Shown: positions 5,612-6,065 of the stretch, one piece after another
How positions within the stretch are numbered: the stretch's first letter is position 1
How the letters are laid out: the number at the start of each line of letters is the position of its first letter
NCBI GenBank assembly: GCA_018715445.1
Contig: DVLP01000098.1
Span: 1 to 6,065 of the forward strand
Length of the DNA stretch: 6,065 nt
DNA from: Candidatus Avipropionibacterium avicola
GTDB taxonomy: Bacteria > Actinomycetota > Actinomycetes > Propionibacteriales > Propionibacteriaceae
Reading direction: 5' to 3'
The notes under the pieces: model-generated
What the model was told of the DNA's origin: nothing
Database searches by the model: none
The model's input: only the letters and a program-made list of their open reading frames with translations
Position numbers and translations under genes: made by a program

Positions 5612-6058
5612 TCAGTCAATGGTGCCGCTGGTGCAGCCCCGGCGCCGCAGCTCGGTCACGTAGTCCGCCGGCGCCCCGGCGGTCTCGGCGGCATCGGCGA
5701 CCAGACCGAGGGTGCGGGCGCTCGGCAGTCCACCCTCGAAGTCGTTCAGTACGTAGGCCCAGGCCGAGACCTCGCCGGTCAGTCCCTGGACCCGGACCCG
5801 GATCCGCCGGTACAGCCCGGTCGGGGCGGACTCCCACTCGTCCAAGGACCCGGCGTCGCCCTCGCTCACGTCGTAGAGGGCGACGAAGACCTCGCCGGCC
5901 GGGTCCTCGACCAGGGTCGGCAACGCCCCGTCCCAGCCCTCACCGCCGAAGGTGAGGCGCCAGCCGGTCAACCAGCCGGTCGTCTCCAACGGTGAGTGCG
6001 GACAACGGTCCGCCATCTGGCGAGGATCGAGATTGCTCCCGTACGCGGCATACAGCAC
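5612..6058 (-). CDS. Gamma-glutamylcyclotransferase-like family protein
   Basis: This is a small cytosolic protein of at least 148 residues with the GGCT-like fold signature. YGSNLDPRQM is at residues 6-15, with the phosphate/carboxylate-binding loop YGSN. WRLTFGGEGWDGALPTL follows at 33-49, and LDEWESAPTGLYRRIRVRV at 72-90 holds the probable catalytic acid, Glu76. It ends in a helical region (ADYVTELRRRG). Members of this fold cyclise gamma-glutamyl amines or act on related amide bonds, but the substrate cannot be told from sequence. The GTG start at 6058 is 7 nt from the window edge and the frame stays open beyond it, so the real start may be a few codons further upstream. It is separated by 91 bp from the PNP operon and is probably a separate transcription unit with an unrelated role. 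Confidence 0.82.
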   Translation of the reverse strand: MLYAAYGSNLDPRQMADRCPHSPLETTGWLTGWRLTFGGEGWDGALPTLVEDPAGEVFVALYDVSEGDAGSLDEWESAPTGLYRRIRVRVQGLTGEVSAWAYVLNDFEGGLPSARTLGLVADAAETAGAPADYVTELRRRGCTSGTID

Positions 6059-6065
6059 CCCTGCA

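Noticed and set aside
1..6065. Mobile elements, phage, CRISPR or a novel defence system
   Set aside because: There are no transposase or integrase motifs, terminal inverted repeats, spaced direct repeats or nuclease domains. All genes fit conserved metabolism with uniform base composition.

Overview
The window is very GC-rich, has strong G/C bias at third codon positions, and every gene I can support lies on the minus strand. Protein matches from memory (PNP, the long-form DeoC, the PGM2-like mutase, the ALDH pair) point to an actinomycete (Actinomycetota). I cannot name the genus from sequence alone.

Read in the direction of transcription (right to left), the window opens with a small gamma-glutamylcyclotransferase-like protein (5612-6058), whose true start may lie beyond the right edge. 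A 91-bp spacer follows. It holds a candidate promoter with a TAAGGT -10 hexamer 7 nt before a GTG start, and a GC-rich hairpin. Five tightly packed genes come next: a purine nucleoside phosphorylase (4711-5520), a PGM2-type phosphohexo/phosphopentomutase (3040-4677), deoxyribose-phosphate aldolase DeoC (2072-3013), a canonical NAD(P)-dependent aldehyde dehydrogenase (613-2061), and the N-terminal 203 codons of a second, atypical aldehyde dehydrogenase that runs off the left edge (1-611). Gaps between the five genes are 33, 26, 10 and 1 nt, so they are almost certainly one operon.

The genes form a coherent purine (deoxy)nucleoside catabolic route. PNP releases the base and leaves (deoxy)ribose-1-phosphate, the mutase converts this to the 5-phosphate, DeoC splits deoxyribose-5-phosphate into glyceraldehyde-3-phosphate and acetaldehyde, and the aldehyde dehydrogenase(s) can oxidise the acetaldehyde. 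The gene order is my evidence that the mutase works here as a phosphopentomutase. No classical deoB, pyrimidine phosphorylase, transporter or regulator gene is visible in the window.

Two observations deserve a second look. First, the PNP/mutase junction is built of 17-bp tandem units, each carrying a Shine-Dalgarno-like stretch and a GTGATG. This yields two consecutive five-residue micro-ORFs (MSGDS) linked by TGATG stop/start overlaps between the two enzymes. Second, the second aldehyde dehydrogenase has lost the conserved Asn of the PWNFP motif and the cofactor-binding Lys. With its canonical neighbour it resembles a two-gene version of the two-domain ALDH16 enzymes. No mobile elements, CRISPR arrays, tRNAs or rRNAs were seen, and no gene-free stretch exceeds about 100 bp.
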